Shown here: positions 1 through 7,915 of the stretch, piece by piece | Numbering within the stretch: the first letter of the stretch is position 1 | Layout: each line of letters opens with the position of its first letter | Assembly (NCBI RefSeq): GCF_014650495.1 | Contig: NZ_BMVB01000004.1 | Coordinates: 124,001 to 188,000, forward strand | Direction of reading: 5' to 3' | Source: Streptomyces cinnamoneus | Lineage (GTDB): Bacteria > Actinomycetota > Actinomycetes > Streptomycetales > Streptomycetaceae | DNA length: 64,000 bases | The notes under the pieces: model-generated | What the model was told of the DNA's origin: nothing | Databases searched by the model: none | The model's input: only the letters and a program-made list of their open reading frames with translations | Translations under genes and position numbers: made by a program

Positions 1-191
1 ACCCCGAGCTCGGCGAGCGGATCCACCCCGACGGCCCGGAGATCTGGGCCCAGGTCGCCTACGCCCGTGACCACGAGTGGGCCGAGACGGTCGAGGACGT
101 GCTGCGCCGCCGCACCACCCTGACCATCCGCGGCCTGGACGACGAGGACGTCCGCACGCGCGTCAAGGACATGCTCAGCGACCGCGGCTGA
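1..191 (+). CDS. glpD: Glycerol-3-phosphate dehydrogenase, C-terminal end (partial)
   Basis: Only the last 62 codons are in the window; the reading frame enters at base 3. The tail contains WAQVAYARDHEWAETVEDVL followed by RRRTTL, which is typical of the C-terminal helical domain of the FAD-dependent GlpD/GlpA family that oxidises glycerol 3-phosphate to dihydroxyacetone phosphate at the membrane. The FAD domain lies outside the window. A perfect 13-bp hairpin follows the stop, so this is probably the last gene of a glycerol operon. The call rests on a short segment, though the segment is characteristic. Confidence 0.75.
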   Translation, partial: PELGERIHPDGPEIWAQVAYARDHEWAETVEDVLRRRTTLTIRGLDDEDVRTRVKDMLSDRG

Positions 192-211
192 TCCGTCGGC
201 AGGTCCGCACA

Positions 212-240
212 GGGGAGGGACGCCTCGGGCGTCCCTCCCC
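212..240 (+). terminator. Hairpin terminator after glpD
   Basis: Arms GGGGAGGGACGCC (212-224) and GGCGTCCCTCCCC (228-240) pair perfectly over 13 bp around a TCG loop, 20 bases after the stop codon. There is no T-tract, as is common for Streptomyces terminators. Confidence 0.75.
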
Positions 241-308
241 CGCGCGCGTTCCGGCAGGCAACCAATGCGCTGCCGTGTTCGTCCCTCGAAGGGAAAGAGG
301 GGGACGAC

Positions 309-1346
309 ATGAACCGGCCGAACATCCGCCGCCGACTGCCGCGCAAACGCCTGGTGGTGCGCATCGCCCTGACGCTGGTCCTGGTGGCGCTGACGCCCGT
401 CGTGGCGGCGGGCAGCGCGCTGCGGGCCGCGTACGCCGGGGCGCCCGCCGACGAGGCCGTCACCCGCGGACGGGACGCGGTCTGGCTCGGCCACGCCTGG
501 GTGGACGGCCGGCGCGGCGCGGCGGACCTGGCCCGGCTGAAGCAGCGCATAGGCGACACCGGCATGCGCGACCTGTACGTGCACGCCGGGCCGCTGGAGC
601 ACAACGGCACGCTGCCCCCCTCCGCGTACCGCAACGTACGCTGGCTGATCGACTCCGTGCACCGCGAGCTGCCGGGCGTACGGGTGCAGGCGTGGCTGGG
701 CGACAAGCTGGTCCGCGAGGGCGGCGGCGGGCTGCGGCTGGCCTCGGCGCAGGCCCGCGCGGCCGTGGTGGCCAGCGCCCGTCAGGTCATGGCGGCCGGC
801 TTCGAGGGCGTGCACCTGGACGTCGAACCGGTGCCCACCGGCGACGAGGACTTCCTCGCCCTCCTGGACGGTCTGCACCCGGCGGTGCGTTCGGCCGGCG
901 GCGTGCTGTCGGTCGCCGCCCAGCAGATCGACCCGCTGCCCTCGATGCACAGCGCCTCGGGCATGCTGGGCAGCAAGAAGTGGTGGACGCAGAACTACTT
1001 CGGCAAGGTCGCCCGCCGCACCGACCAGATAGCCGTCATGTCCTACGACACCGCCCTGCCGTGGGAGAACCTCTACGGCGGCTACGTGGCCCGCCAGACC
1101 GCCCTGGCCCTGCAGGCCACCCCCCGGGGCACGGACCTGCTGATGGGCGTGCCCTTCTACCACACGGACAACTGGGGCCACCAGAGCCGGGCCGAGACGG
1201 CCGCGGCCGCCGTGCGCGGCAGCCGCCTCGGGCTGAGCCGCGAGGACCGGCACCGGCAGCGGTTCGGGCTGGCGCTCTACGTGGACTTCGCGGCCACCGA
1301 GGCCGACTGGCGTGCCTACCGCGCCGGATGGGGCGTGCGTGGCTGA
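309..1346 (+). CDS. Membrane-anchored GH18-like glycoside hydrolase superfamily protein
   Basis: This 345-aa protein has a basic N-terminus (RRRLPRKR), one hydrophobic segment at about residues 17-40, and an extracytoplasmic domain. That domain has a TIM-barrel look: VHLDVEPV at about 168-175 resembles the catalytic strand-4 motif of GH18 (DxxDxDxE), and QIAVMSYD at about 240-247 resembles strand 6. The full DxxDxDxE is not present; only LDVE is seen, so chitinase activity should not be assumed. ATG 309 follows a purine-rich GAAAGAGGGGG. It may act on cell-wall or exopolysaccharide glycans. The family assignment is an inference from two motifs. Confidence 0.6.
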   Translation: MNRPNIRRRLPRKRLVVRIALTLVLVALTPVVAAGSALRAAYAGAPADEAVTRGRDAVWLGHAWVDGRRGAADLARLKQRIGDTGMRDLYVHAGPLEHNGTLPPSAYRNVRWLIDSVHRELPGVRVQAWLGDKLVREGGGGLRLASAQARAAVVASARQVMAAGFEGVHLDVEPVPTGDEDFLALLDGLHPAVRSAGGVLSVAAQQIDPLPSMHSASGMLGSKKWWTQNYFGKVARRTDQIAVMSYDTALPWENLYGGYVARQTALALQATPRGTDLLMGVPFYHTDNWGHQSRAETAAAAVRGSRLGLSREDRHRQRFGLALYVDFAATEADWRAYRAGWGVRG

Positions 1347-1391
1347 AAGTCCCTCCCCCTCAGGGACTGCGAACGGGGGTCGTCGAAGTCG

Positions 1392-1397
1392 TAGGCT
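1392..1397 (+). promoter_or_regulatory. Candidate -10 element (TAGGCT) for the PAC2 gene
   Basis: TAGGCT matches the Streptomyces TAnnnT -10 consensus. It lies about 90 nt upstream of the GTG start in the gap after the preceding gene. No convincing -35 is seen. Confidence 0.4.
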
Positions 1398-1489
1398 TGG
1401 GGCACACGCAAGACAACCGCAACTGCACGGAACGGCAACCGGCGGTGCCACGGGCCCACCCGTGCGCCCCGGTCGGAAGGAGGCGCTGG

Positions 1490-2539
1490 GTGATCGAGCT
1501 TGAGGGGGTTCCCGAGCTGATCGACCCGGTCATGATCTGTGCCTTCGAGGGCTGGAACGACGCCGGTGACGCCGCGTCCAGTGCGGTCGCGCACCTGGAC
1601 CGGGAGTGGAAGGGCGAGGTCTTCGCGGCGCTCGACGCCGAGGACTACTACGACTTCCAGGTCAACCGGCCCACGGTCTGGCTGGACGGCGGCGTACGGA
1701 AGATCACCTGGCCGACCACCCGGCTTTCCGTGGTGCGCACGGGCGGGGCCGGCGGCAAGGGGGCGCCCCGCGACCTCGTCCTGGTGCGCGGCATCGAGCC
1801 GAGCATGCGCTGGCGCTCGTTCTGCAACGAGATCCTGGGCTTCGCCCACGAGCTCGGCGTGGAGATGGTCGTGATCCTGGGCTCGCTGCTCGGCGACACC
1901 CCGCACACCCGGCCCGTTCCGGTCAGCGGCGTCACCTCCGACCCGGACCTGGCCCGCACCCTGGACCTGGAGGAGTCCCGCTACGAGGGGCCCACCGGCA
2001 TCGTCGGCATCCTCCAGGAGGCGTGCACCCACGCCGGCGTCCCGGCGGTGAGCCTGTGGGCCGCCGTGCCCCACTACGTCTCCCAGCCGCCCAACCCGAA
2101 GGCCACCCTGGCCCTGCTCAACCGCCTGGAGGACCTGATCGACCTGCGCATCCCGCAGGGCGAGCTCCCCGAGGACGCCCGGGCCTGGCAGCTGGGCGTG
2201 GACCAGCTGGCGGCCGAGGACAGCGAGGTCGCCGAGTACGTGCAGTCGCTGGAGGAGGCGCGGGACACCGCCGACCTGCCGGAGGCGTCCGGCGAGGCCA
2301 TCGCCCGCGAGTTCGAGCGCTACCTGCGCCGCCGGGACGGCCAGCCGGGGCCCGCGCAGCCGGGCCAGCCGGGCGGCCTGGCGGCGGAGCCGGGCCTGGC
2401 CGAGGGCGGCAAGGACGCCTCCTACCTGCGCGACACGTCCAGCGGCCGCACCCGGCCGCCGCGGCCGCCCGCGCGTGACGAGGACGGGGGAGCGGGCAAG
2501 GGCCCGGAGGAGGACGACGGCCCGGAGGACGAGGGCTGA
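1490..2539 (+). CDS. PAC2 family protein
   Basis: The 349-aa protein begins IELEGVPELIDPVMICAFEG, then WNDAGDAAS, the typical N-terminus of actinobacterial PAC2 (DUF75) proteins. The family is related to the eukaryotic proteasome assembly chaperone 2. VILGSLLGDTPHTRPVPV and the EEDLIDLRIPQ-like region follow family architecture. The last 80 residues are a low-complexity Pro/Gly/Glu-rich tail. GTG 1490 has a strong GGAAGGAGG site 6 nt upstream; the frame is open far upstream, but nothing there resembles the family. Location about 11 kb from the proteasome genes is suggestive, but a role in bacterial proteasome assembly is not established. Confidence 0.85.
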   Translation: MIELEGVPELIDPVMICAFEGWNDAGDAASSAVAHLDREWKGEVFAALDAEDYYDFQVNRPTVWLDGGVRKITWPTTRLSVVRTGGAGGKGAPRDLVLVRGIEPSMRWRSFCNEILGFAHELGVEMVVILGSLLGDTPHTRPVPVSGVTSDPDLARTLDLEESRYEGPTGIVGILQEACTHAGVPAVSLWAAVPHYVSQPPNPKATLALLNRLEDLIDLRIPQGELPEDARAWQLGVDQLAAEDSEVAEYVQSLEEARDTADLPEASGEAIAREFERYLRRRDGQPGPAQPGQPGGLAAEPGLAEGGKDASYLRDTSSGRTRPPRPPARDEDGGAGKGPEEDDGPEDEG

Positions 2540-2626
2540 TCCCCGCCGCTCCCGCGCGCCGGCGCGGACAGCGGAATATCGACGCGACGCACCGTAACGG
2601 TCGGTCGTACACTTGTCGGTCCGGTG

Positions 2627-2672
2627 AAGGCCGGTTCGCGCCACCTGTCACAGGGGTGTGCGGACCGGCCTT
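2627..2672 (+). promoter_or_regulatory. Leader hairpin upstream of the HAD hydrolase gene
   Basis: AAGGCCGGT (2627-2635) and ACCGGCCTT (2664-2672) pair perfectly with a 28-nt intervening loop, ending 11 nt before the Shine-Dalgarno sequence. TACACT at 2608-2613 could be the -10 box of this transcript. It may tune translation; no known riboswitch fold is recognised. Confidence 0.4.
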
Positions 2673-2696
2673 CTCGTCCCCTCAGGAGGTGTGCGG

Positions 2697-3389
2697 ATGA
2701 CCAGCAGCATCCCCGCTGTCGACACCCGTTCGGCGGCACCGGCCCTGCAGGCCGTCCTGCTCGACATGGACGGCACCCTGGTCGACACCGAGGGTTTCTG
2801 GTGGGAGGTGGAGGTCGCCGTCTTCGCCGAGCTGGGCCACCAGCTGCTGGAGGAGTGGCGGGAGGTCGTGGTCGGCGGCCCGATGACGCGCAGCGCCGCC
2901 TTCCTGATCAAGGCCACCGGTGCGAAGATCGCCCTCGCCGAGCTGAGCGCCCTGCTGAACACCCGCTTCGCCGAGCTGATCGTCCGGGGCGTGCCGCTGA
3001 TGCCGGGCGCCCGGCGGCTGCTGGCGGAGCTCGCCGCCCACTCGGTGCCCACGGCGCTGGTCTCGGCCTCGCACCGGCGCATCATCGACCGCGTGCTGCA
3101 CACCCTCGGTCCCCAGCACTTCACCCTGACCGTGGCGGGCGACGAGCTGGCGCGCACCAAGCCCCACCCCGACCCGTACCTGCTGGCCGCCGCCCGGCTG
3201 GGCGTGGATCCGGCGCGGTGTGCCGTGGTGGAGGACACCATGACGGGCGTGACCGCCGCGGAGGCGGCGGGCTGCCGGGTGGTGGCCGTGCCCTCCCTCG
3301 CGCCGATCCCTCCGGCCGCGGGCCGCACGGTCGTCGGTTCCCTGGAGGAAGTCGATCTTTCTTTTCTCCGGGGCCTGATCACGGTCTGA
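2697..3389 (+). CDS. HAD-superfamily hydrolase, beta-phosphoglucomutase/phosphatase-like
   Basis: All four HAD motifs are visible in 230 residues: I, DMDGT with D23 and D25; II, LVSAS at about 121-125; III, the lysine in RTKPHPDPY at K155; IV, VVEDT with E179-D180. A helical cap lies between motifs I and II. This is subfamily IA, acting on small phosphorylated metabolites; the substrate cannot be read. ATG 2697 is chosen because AGGAGG lies 7 nt upstream; an in-frame GTG 39 bases earlier lacks this site. The leader carries a 9-bp hairpin (2627-2672). Confidence 0.88.
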   Translation: MTSSIPAVDTRSAAPALQAVLLDMDGTLVDTEGFWWEVEVAVFAELGHQLLEEWREVVVGGPMTRSAAFLIKATGAKIALAELSALLNTRFAELIVRGVPLMPGARRLLAELAAHSVPTALVSASHRRIIDRVLHTLGPQHFTLTVAGDELARTKPHPDPYLLAAARLGVDPARCAVVEDTMTGVTAAEAAGCRVVAVPSLAPIPPAAGRTVVGSLEEVDLSFLRGLITV

Positions 3390-3818
3390 TCGCCGCATGT
3401 GCACCGAGCGTGCAGTGCGAATGACCAAGAACTCTCAGCGCTTGGGCGATTGTTTTCCGTGACGAATACGACGGCTGAATTCCCCCGGGCCCGGCCGTCG
3501 GCAATGAAGTGACGTTCGTCACCGGTTCCGTCGCCCGCGCGTCGGCTTGCGCACCTCGAAAAGCGGCTCCGAACGGCGCGAAGCCCACCCTTGTGTCCCG
3601 ATTGGTGATCAGGTGTCGGAATCGTTCCCGCGTCCGGATATCGGACATTCGCCTTCCGTTATCACCACGTGATATCGCCTCAACTTCATCCCGTTCCGGC
3701 GCCGGTGGCCGCGCGCACTAATCTTTTCGCGAGAACTTCACGGCTGCCTGTATGACCAGCACATCAGGTATCGGTAGGGTCCGGGCAGCCGAACGCACCA
3801 CAGGGAGAGCCCCAGACA
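3390..3818 (+). promoter_or_regulatory. 429-bp gene-free region upstream of the peptide-binding genes
   Basis: No convincing gene is seen. The region is less GC-rich than its surroundings. It holds an inverted repeat TATCAC-cac-GTGATA (3660-3674), a second one GTCCG-gatat-CGGAC (3632-3646), and a likely -10 box TAGGGT (3775-3780) about 38 nt before the first lipoprotein start. TATGAC at 3751-3756 is a possible -35 with 18-nt spacing. The size and palindromes suggest regulated expression. Confidence 0.45.
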
Positions 3819-5411
3819 ATGAACCGCAAGACGATGGTCCTGCCCGCCGTGGCAGGTCTGCTGGCTCCCGTGCTCGTCGCCTGCGGCGGGAGCGAGGGGG
3901 CCGGCGGATCCAAGGCCATCGTCGTCGGGACCACCGACCGGTTCGAGCAGACCACCGATGCGCCCGCGCCCTTCGACCCGGCCGCCGCGTACGACATCGG
4001 TGCCTGGAATGTGCTCCACAGCACCTTCCAGACGCTCCTGCGCCTGCCCCGCTCCGGCACCGCGCCCGTCGCCGACGCCGCCGAGAAGTGCTCGTTCGGC
4101 GACCGCAACAGCGAGCAGTTCCGCTGCACCCTGCGCGAGGGCCTGAAGTTCTCCAACGGTCATGCGCTCACCGCCGAGGACGTCAAGTTCTCCATCGACC
4201 GCGCCCGGGCCATCAACTTCGAGAACGGCCCGGTCTCCCTGCTCAGCAACATCGACACGGTGGAGACCCCCAGCCGGCGCGAGGTCGTCTTCCATCTGAA
4301 GTCGCCCGACGCCACCTTCCCGCAGAAGATCGCCACCCCGGCCGCGGCCATCGTCGACAGCGAGTCCTACGACGAGAAGAAGCTCGGCAACGGTTTCAAG
4401 ACCGTCGGCTCCGGCCCCTACACGCTCAAGACCGAGCAGAAGGACGGCCGCGTCGTCAAGGCCACCTTCACCAAGAACCCCGACTACAAGGGCTCGGTGA
4501 AGCTGCTGAACGACAAGGTCGAGATGCGCTTCTTCGACGACTCCACGTCGATGGAGAAGGCGCTCACCGACGGCGACATCGACATCATGAACCGCGCCAT
4601 CCTGCCGGAGCAGATCGACCGGCTGCGCTCCTCCGCGGACCGGGGCGTCCGCCTGATCGAGTCGCCCGGCCAGGAGATCAGCTACCTCGCCTTCAACACC
4701 GAGGAGTCCTCGGTGAAGCCCAAGGCGGTGCGCCAGGCCATGGCCCAGCTGATTGACCGTCAGGCCCTGACGCGCGACAACTACAACCGGACGAGCGAGC
4801 CGCTGTACTCCCTGGTGCCCACCGGCATCACCGGTCACCAGAACGCGTTCGCCAACAAGTACGGCGAGCCCAGCGTCGACAGGGCGCGCGCCATCCTGCG
4901 CGGCGCCAACGTCACCGCGCCGGTGCCGATCACCCTCACGTACACCACGGACCACTACGGTCAGGGCACCGAGAAGGCGTTCAAGACGCTGCAGAAGCAG
5001 CTGAACTCCAGCGGCCTGTTCAACGCCAAGATCCAGGGCGTGAAGTGGGCGGACTTCCGCCCCGAGGCCGCCAAGGGCAAGTACGCCGTCTACGGCATGG
5101 GATGGTTCCCCGACTTCCCGGACCCCGACAACTACGTCGCCCCGTTCATCGGCCCGGACAACTTCCTCGGTTCCGCCTACCGGAACTCCAAGATCGAGGA
5201 CCTGATTCCCCAGTCGCGCCAGGCGTCGCAGCGCGAGGGGGCCGCCAAGTTCTTCCAGCAGGCCCAGGAGATCGTCGCCGACGAGGTCCCGGTGCTCCCG
5301 CTGTGGCAGGGCAAGCAGTACGTCGCGGTCCGCAGCAAGATCACCGGTGCGGAGTGGGCCCTCAACGCCTCCTCCGAGCTGCAGCCGTGGGAGCTCGGCC
5401 GCGGCGCCTGA
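3819..5411 (+). CDS. Family 5 ABC transporter substrate-binding lipoprotein (peptide type), copy 1
   Basis: A 530-aa solute-binding protein of the OppA/DppA class. The lipoprotein signal peptide ends in the lipobox LVAC, with C22 as the lipidated cysteine. Family landmarks include LREGLKFSNGHALTAEDVKF, VGSGPYTL, RQAMAQLIDR and VADEVPVLPLWQGKQY. It would be tethered outside the membrane and deliver oligopeptides or similar ligands. It is followed after 138 bp by a clear paralogue. No permease or ATPase genes lie beside the pair, so they must serve a transporter encoded elsewhere or act as sensors. ATG 3819 gives an intact signal peptide. Confidence 0.92.
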   Translation: MNRKTMVLPAVAGLLAPVLVACGGSEGAGGSKAIVVGTTDRFEQTTDAPAPFDPAAAYDIGAWNVLHSTFQTLLRLPRSGTAPVADAAEKCSFGDRNSEQFRCTLREGLKFSNGHALTAEDVKFSIDRARAINFENGPVSLLSNIDTVETPSRREVVFHLKSPDATFPQKIATPAAAIVDSESYDEKKLGNGFKTVGSGPYTLKTEQKDGRVVKATFTKNPDYKGSVKLLNDKVEMRFFDDSTSMEKALTDGDIDIMNRAILPEQIDRLRSSADRGVRLIESPGQEISYLAFNTEESSVKPKAVRQAMAQLIDRQALTRDNYNRTSEPLYSLVPTGITGHQNAFANKYGEPSVDRARAILRGANVTAPVPITLTYTTDHYGQGTEKAFKTLQKQLNSSGLFNAKIQGVKWADFRPEAAKGKYAVYGMGWFPDFPDPDNYVAPFIGPDNFLGSAYRNSKIEDLIPQSRQASQREGAAKFFQQAQEIVADEVPVLPLWQGKQYVAVRSKITGAEWALNASSELQPWELGRGA

Positions 5412-5549
5412 CCCCTCCGTCGGGCACCACCCGGAGCACACCCGCTCCGGCGCACCACCAGCTCCACCAGCTTCACCCAGCTCCACAGAACGAGTTCTCC
5501 AGCTACAGACGGTCTCTTCAGCGAACAAAGAAGTGTGAGGAACACGCAC

Positions 5550-7148
5550 GTGAGGAAACGTGACCAGTGGCTCGCCGCCCCGCTCGGCGCGGGGCTTGCC
5601 GCCGCCCTGCTCAGCGGGTGCGGATCGGAAGACGGCAAGGCGGCCGGCACCGGGCAGTCGGTGGTCATGGGTATGTCGGAAGAGGTGCTCGCCACCGACC
5701 CGGCATCCGGTTACGACCCGGGATCCTGGCTGCTCTTCAACAACGTCTTCCAGTCGCTGATGAGCTTCCCCAAGGGCAGCACCACGCCCGTTCCGGAAGT
5801 CGCCAAGAGCTGCAAGTTCAAGAACGAGACCAGCACGGTCTACCAGTGCGAGCTGCGCGACGGGGTGAAGTTCACCAACGGCAACGCCCTCACCTCCGAG
5901 GACGTCGCCTTCTCCTTCCGGCGCACGCTGAAGATCAATGACAGGAACGGCCCCGCGGCGTCGCTGCTCTCGTCGATCCAGAGCATCAAGACGCCGGACA
6001 AGGCGACCGTCGTCTTCCAGCTGAAGCGCCCGGACGCGACCTTCCCGCAGAAGATCGCCTCCGGCGCCGGCTCGATCGTCGACCACACCGAGTACCCCGC
6101 GGACAAGCTCCGCAACGACGGCAAGGCCGTCGGCTCCGGCGTCTACAAGCTGGAATCCCTCGACAAGAACAAGGCCGTCTTCAAGGTCAACGGCGACTAC
6201 CAGGGCCCGGCCACCGTGCAGAACAGCGGCATGACGCTGAAGTTCTTCCACGGCAGCCAGGACGCGCTGAAGGCGGCCGTCCAGAAGGGCGACGTCGACC
6301 TCGCCTACCGTGGTCTGGCCATGAAGGACATCGCCGACCTGGAGGCCGCCGGCGTCGGTGACAAGGACAGCCTCCGGGTCGTCGAGGGCACCAGTGCCGA
6401 GGTCCAGCACCTGGTCTTCAACGTCAAGGACCCGGTGGTCGGCAAGGTCGGCGTGCGCAAGGCCATCGCCTACCTCATCGACCGCAGCACGCTCGTCCGC
6501 GACGTCTACCGGCGCACCGCCGAGCCCCTGTACTCCGTCGTCCCCAGCGGTATCACCGGCCACAAGACGCCGTTCTTCGACATGTACGGCGACCGGCCCC
6601 GCCCGGACAAGGCCGCCGACGCCCTGAAGTCGGCCGGCATCAGCGGCAAGGTCAAGCTCACCCTGTGGGCCACCCCGGTCCGTTACGGCCCGGCGACCGT
6701 GGCCGAGTTCCAGGAGATCGCCAAGCAGCTCAACGCCAGCGGCCTCTTCGAGGCGGACGTCCAGAGCGTCCCGCTGGAGCAGTACGAGAAGGACATCGAG
6801 GCCGGCAAGTACGGCATCTACGTCAAGGGCTGGATCCCCGACTACCCGGACCCGGACAACTTCACCGCGCCGTTCTTCGGTGAGGACAACGTCCTCGCCA
6901 ACAACTACCAGTCGAAGGAGATAGCCGGCATCCTTCCGGCCACGGCCGCCCAGGGCAGCCGCCCGGCGACCGTCAGCGACTTCATCCGGCTGCAGAAGAC
7001 CGTCGCCGACGAGGTCCCCCTGCTGCCGCTGTGGCAGGGCAAGCAGTACGCCGTGGCCAACAGCCGCATCTCCGGTCTCCAGTGGACCCTCGACGCCTCG
7101 ACCGTCTTCCGTTTCTGGGAGATCAGCAAGGCCGCCAAGGAGTCCTGA
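5550..7148 (+). CDS. Family 5 ABC transporter substrate-binding lipoprotein (peptide type), copy 2
   Basis: A 532-aa paralogue of the preceding lipoprotein. It has the same layout and near-identical blocks (ATFPQKIA, YSVVPSGITGHK, VADEVPLLPLWQGKQYA). The lipobox is LSGC with C24. GTG 5550 is preferred because GAGGAA lies 7 nt upstream and the product then starts with a compact n-region (RKRDQW); an in-frame GTG at 5535 would add five residues. The pair looks like a tandem duplication that has since diverged in ligand-binding segments. A strong bidirectional terminator follows. Confidence 0.92.
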   Translation: MRKRDQWLAAPLGAGLAAALLSGCGSEDGKAAGTGQSVVMGMSEEVLATDPASGYDPGSWLLFNNVFQSLMSFPKGSTTPVPEVAKSCKFKNETSTVYQCELRDGVKFTNGNALTSEDVAFSFRRTLKINDRNGPAASLLSSIQSIKTPDKATVVFQLKRPDATFPQKIASGAGSIVDHTEYPADKLRNDGKAVGSGVYKLESLDKNKAVFKVNGDYQGPATVQNSGMTLKFFHGSQDALKAAVQKGDVDLAYRGLAMKDIADLEAAGVGDKDSLRVVEGTSAEVQHLVFNVKDPVVGKVGVRKAIAYLIDRSTLVRDVYRRTAEPLYSVVPSGITGHKTPFFDMYGDRPRPDKAADALKSAGISGKVKLTLWATPVRYGPATVAEFQEIAKQLNASGLFEADVQSVPLEQYEKDIEAGKYGIYVKGWIPDYPDPDNFTAPFFGEDNVLANNYQSKEIAGILPATAAQGSRPATVSDFIRLQKTVADEVPLLPLWQGKQYAVANSRISGLQWTLDASTVFRFWEISKAAKES

Positions 7149-7170
7149 CCCGGCGGGAACACCACGCACA

Positions 7171-7211
7171 CCACGAACGCCCCGGCGCGCAGCGCGCCGG
7201 GGCGTTCGTGG
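7171..7211. terminator. Bidirectional terminator between binding protein and response regulator genes
   Basis: Two 20-base arms (7171-7190 and 7192-7211) are perfect reverse complements, with core CCCCGGCGCG/CGCGCCGGGG. The closing loop would open two or three pairs. It sits between convergent genes and can serve both. Confidence 0.85.
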
Positions 7212-7228
7212 TGGTGACAAGGCTGCCG

Positions 7229-7900
7229 TCACTGCGCGCCGGGACGCACCAGGCCGCTCTCGTACGCGTAGACCGCGGCCTGCACCCGGTCCCGCAGGCC
7301 CAGCTTCGTCAGCACGTGTCCCACGTGCGTCTTGACCGTCGTCTCGCTGACGAACAGATCCGCCGCGATCTCCGCGTTCGACAGGCCGCGGGCCACCAGC
7401 TTCAGCACCTCGACCTCACGGTCGGTCAGCGTGTGGAGCGTGTCCGGCAGCGGCTCCTCGCCCGACGGCAGGTGCCCGGCGTACTTGTCCAGCAGCCGCC
7501 GCGTGATGCTCGGCGCCAGCATGGCCTCGCCCCCCGCCACCACCCGGATCGCCTGGACCAGCTCATGGGCGGGCGCGTCCTTCAGCAGGAACCCGCTGGC
7601 CCCCGCGCGCAGCGCCTCCACCACGTACTCGTCGAGGTCGAACGTCGTCAGCACCAGCACCTTCGCCGGGCCGTTCCGCTCCGGGCCGGTGATCTGCCGG
7701 GTCGCCTCCACACCGTCCATGCGGGGCATGCGGATGTCCATCAGCACCACATCGGGCTGCAGCGCGCGGACCTGGTCGAGTGCCTGCAGACCGTCCCCGG
7801 CCTCCCCGACGACCGCCAGGTCCTGCTCGGCCTCCAGGATCATGCGGAAGCCGGTGCGCAGCAGCGGCTGGTCGTCGACCAATAGGACGCGGATCGCCAC
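7229..7900 (-). CDS. NarL/LuxR-family response regulator (orphan)
   Basis: The 223-aa protein has a receiver domain (1-120) with acidic pocket D9-D10, phosphoacceptor D55 in VVLMDIRMPRMDG, T85/T86 and K107. A LuxR-type helix-turn-helix follows (about 150-215; LTDREVEVLKLVARGLSNAE). It should bind DNA when phosphorylated. No histidine kinase lies beside it. It starts with GTG 15 nt after the stop of the RecB-like nuclease gene, with GAAGGAG 7 nt upstream, so the two are probably cotranscribed. The kinase partner is unknown. Confidence 0.93.
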   Translation of the reverse strand: MAIRVLLVDDQPLLRTGFRMILEAEQDLAVVGEAGDGLQALDQVRALQPDVVLMDIRMPRMDGVEATRQITGPERNGPAKVLVLTTFDLDEYVVEALRAGASGFLLKDAPAHELVQAIRVVAGGEAMLAPSITRRLLDKYAGHLPSGEEPLPDTLHTLTDREVEVLKLVARGLSNAEIAADLFVSETTVKTHVGHVLTKLGLRDRVQAAVYAYESGLVRPGAQ

Positions 7901-7915
7901 AGGAGAACTCCTTCG

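Noticed and set aside
77..1489. Long plus-strand extension upstream of the PAC2 gene
   Set aside because: The frame stays open only because of base composition; it overlaps glpD and the GH18-like gene in another frame and is Arg/Gly/Pro-rich, and the strong ribosome site favours GTG 1490.
3738..7232. 1164-codon open frame on the minus strand opposite the two lipoprotein genes
   Set aside because: It is the antisense shadow of two well-supported genes; the translation is Val/Leu/Gly/Asp-rich repeats without any recognisable domain, as expected from GC-rich antisense frames.
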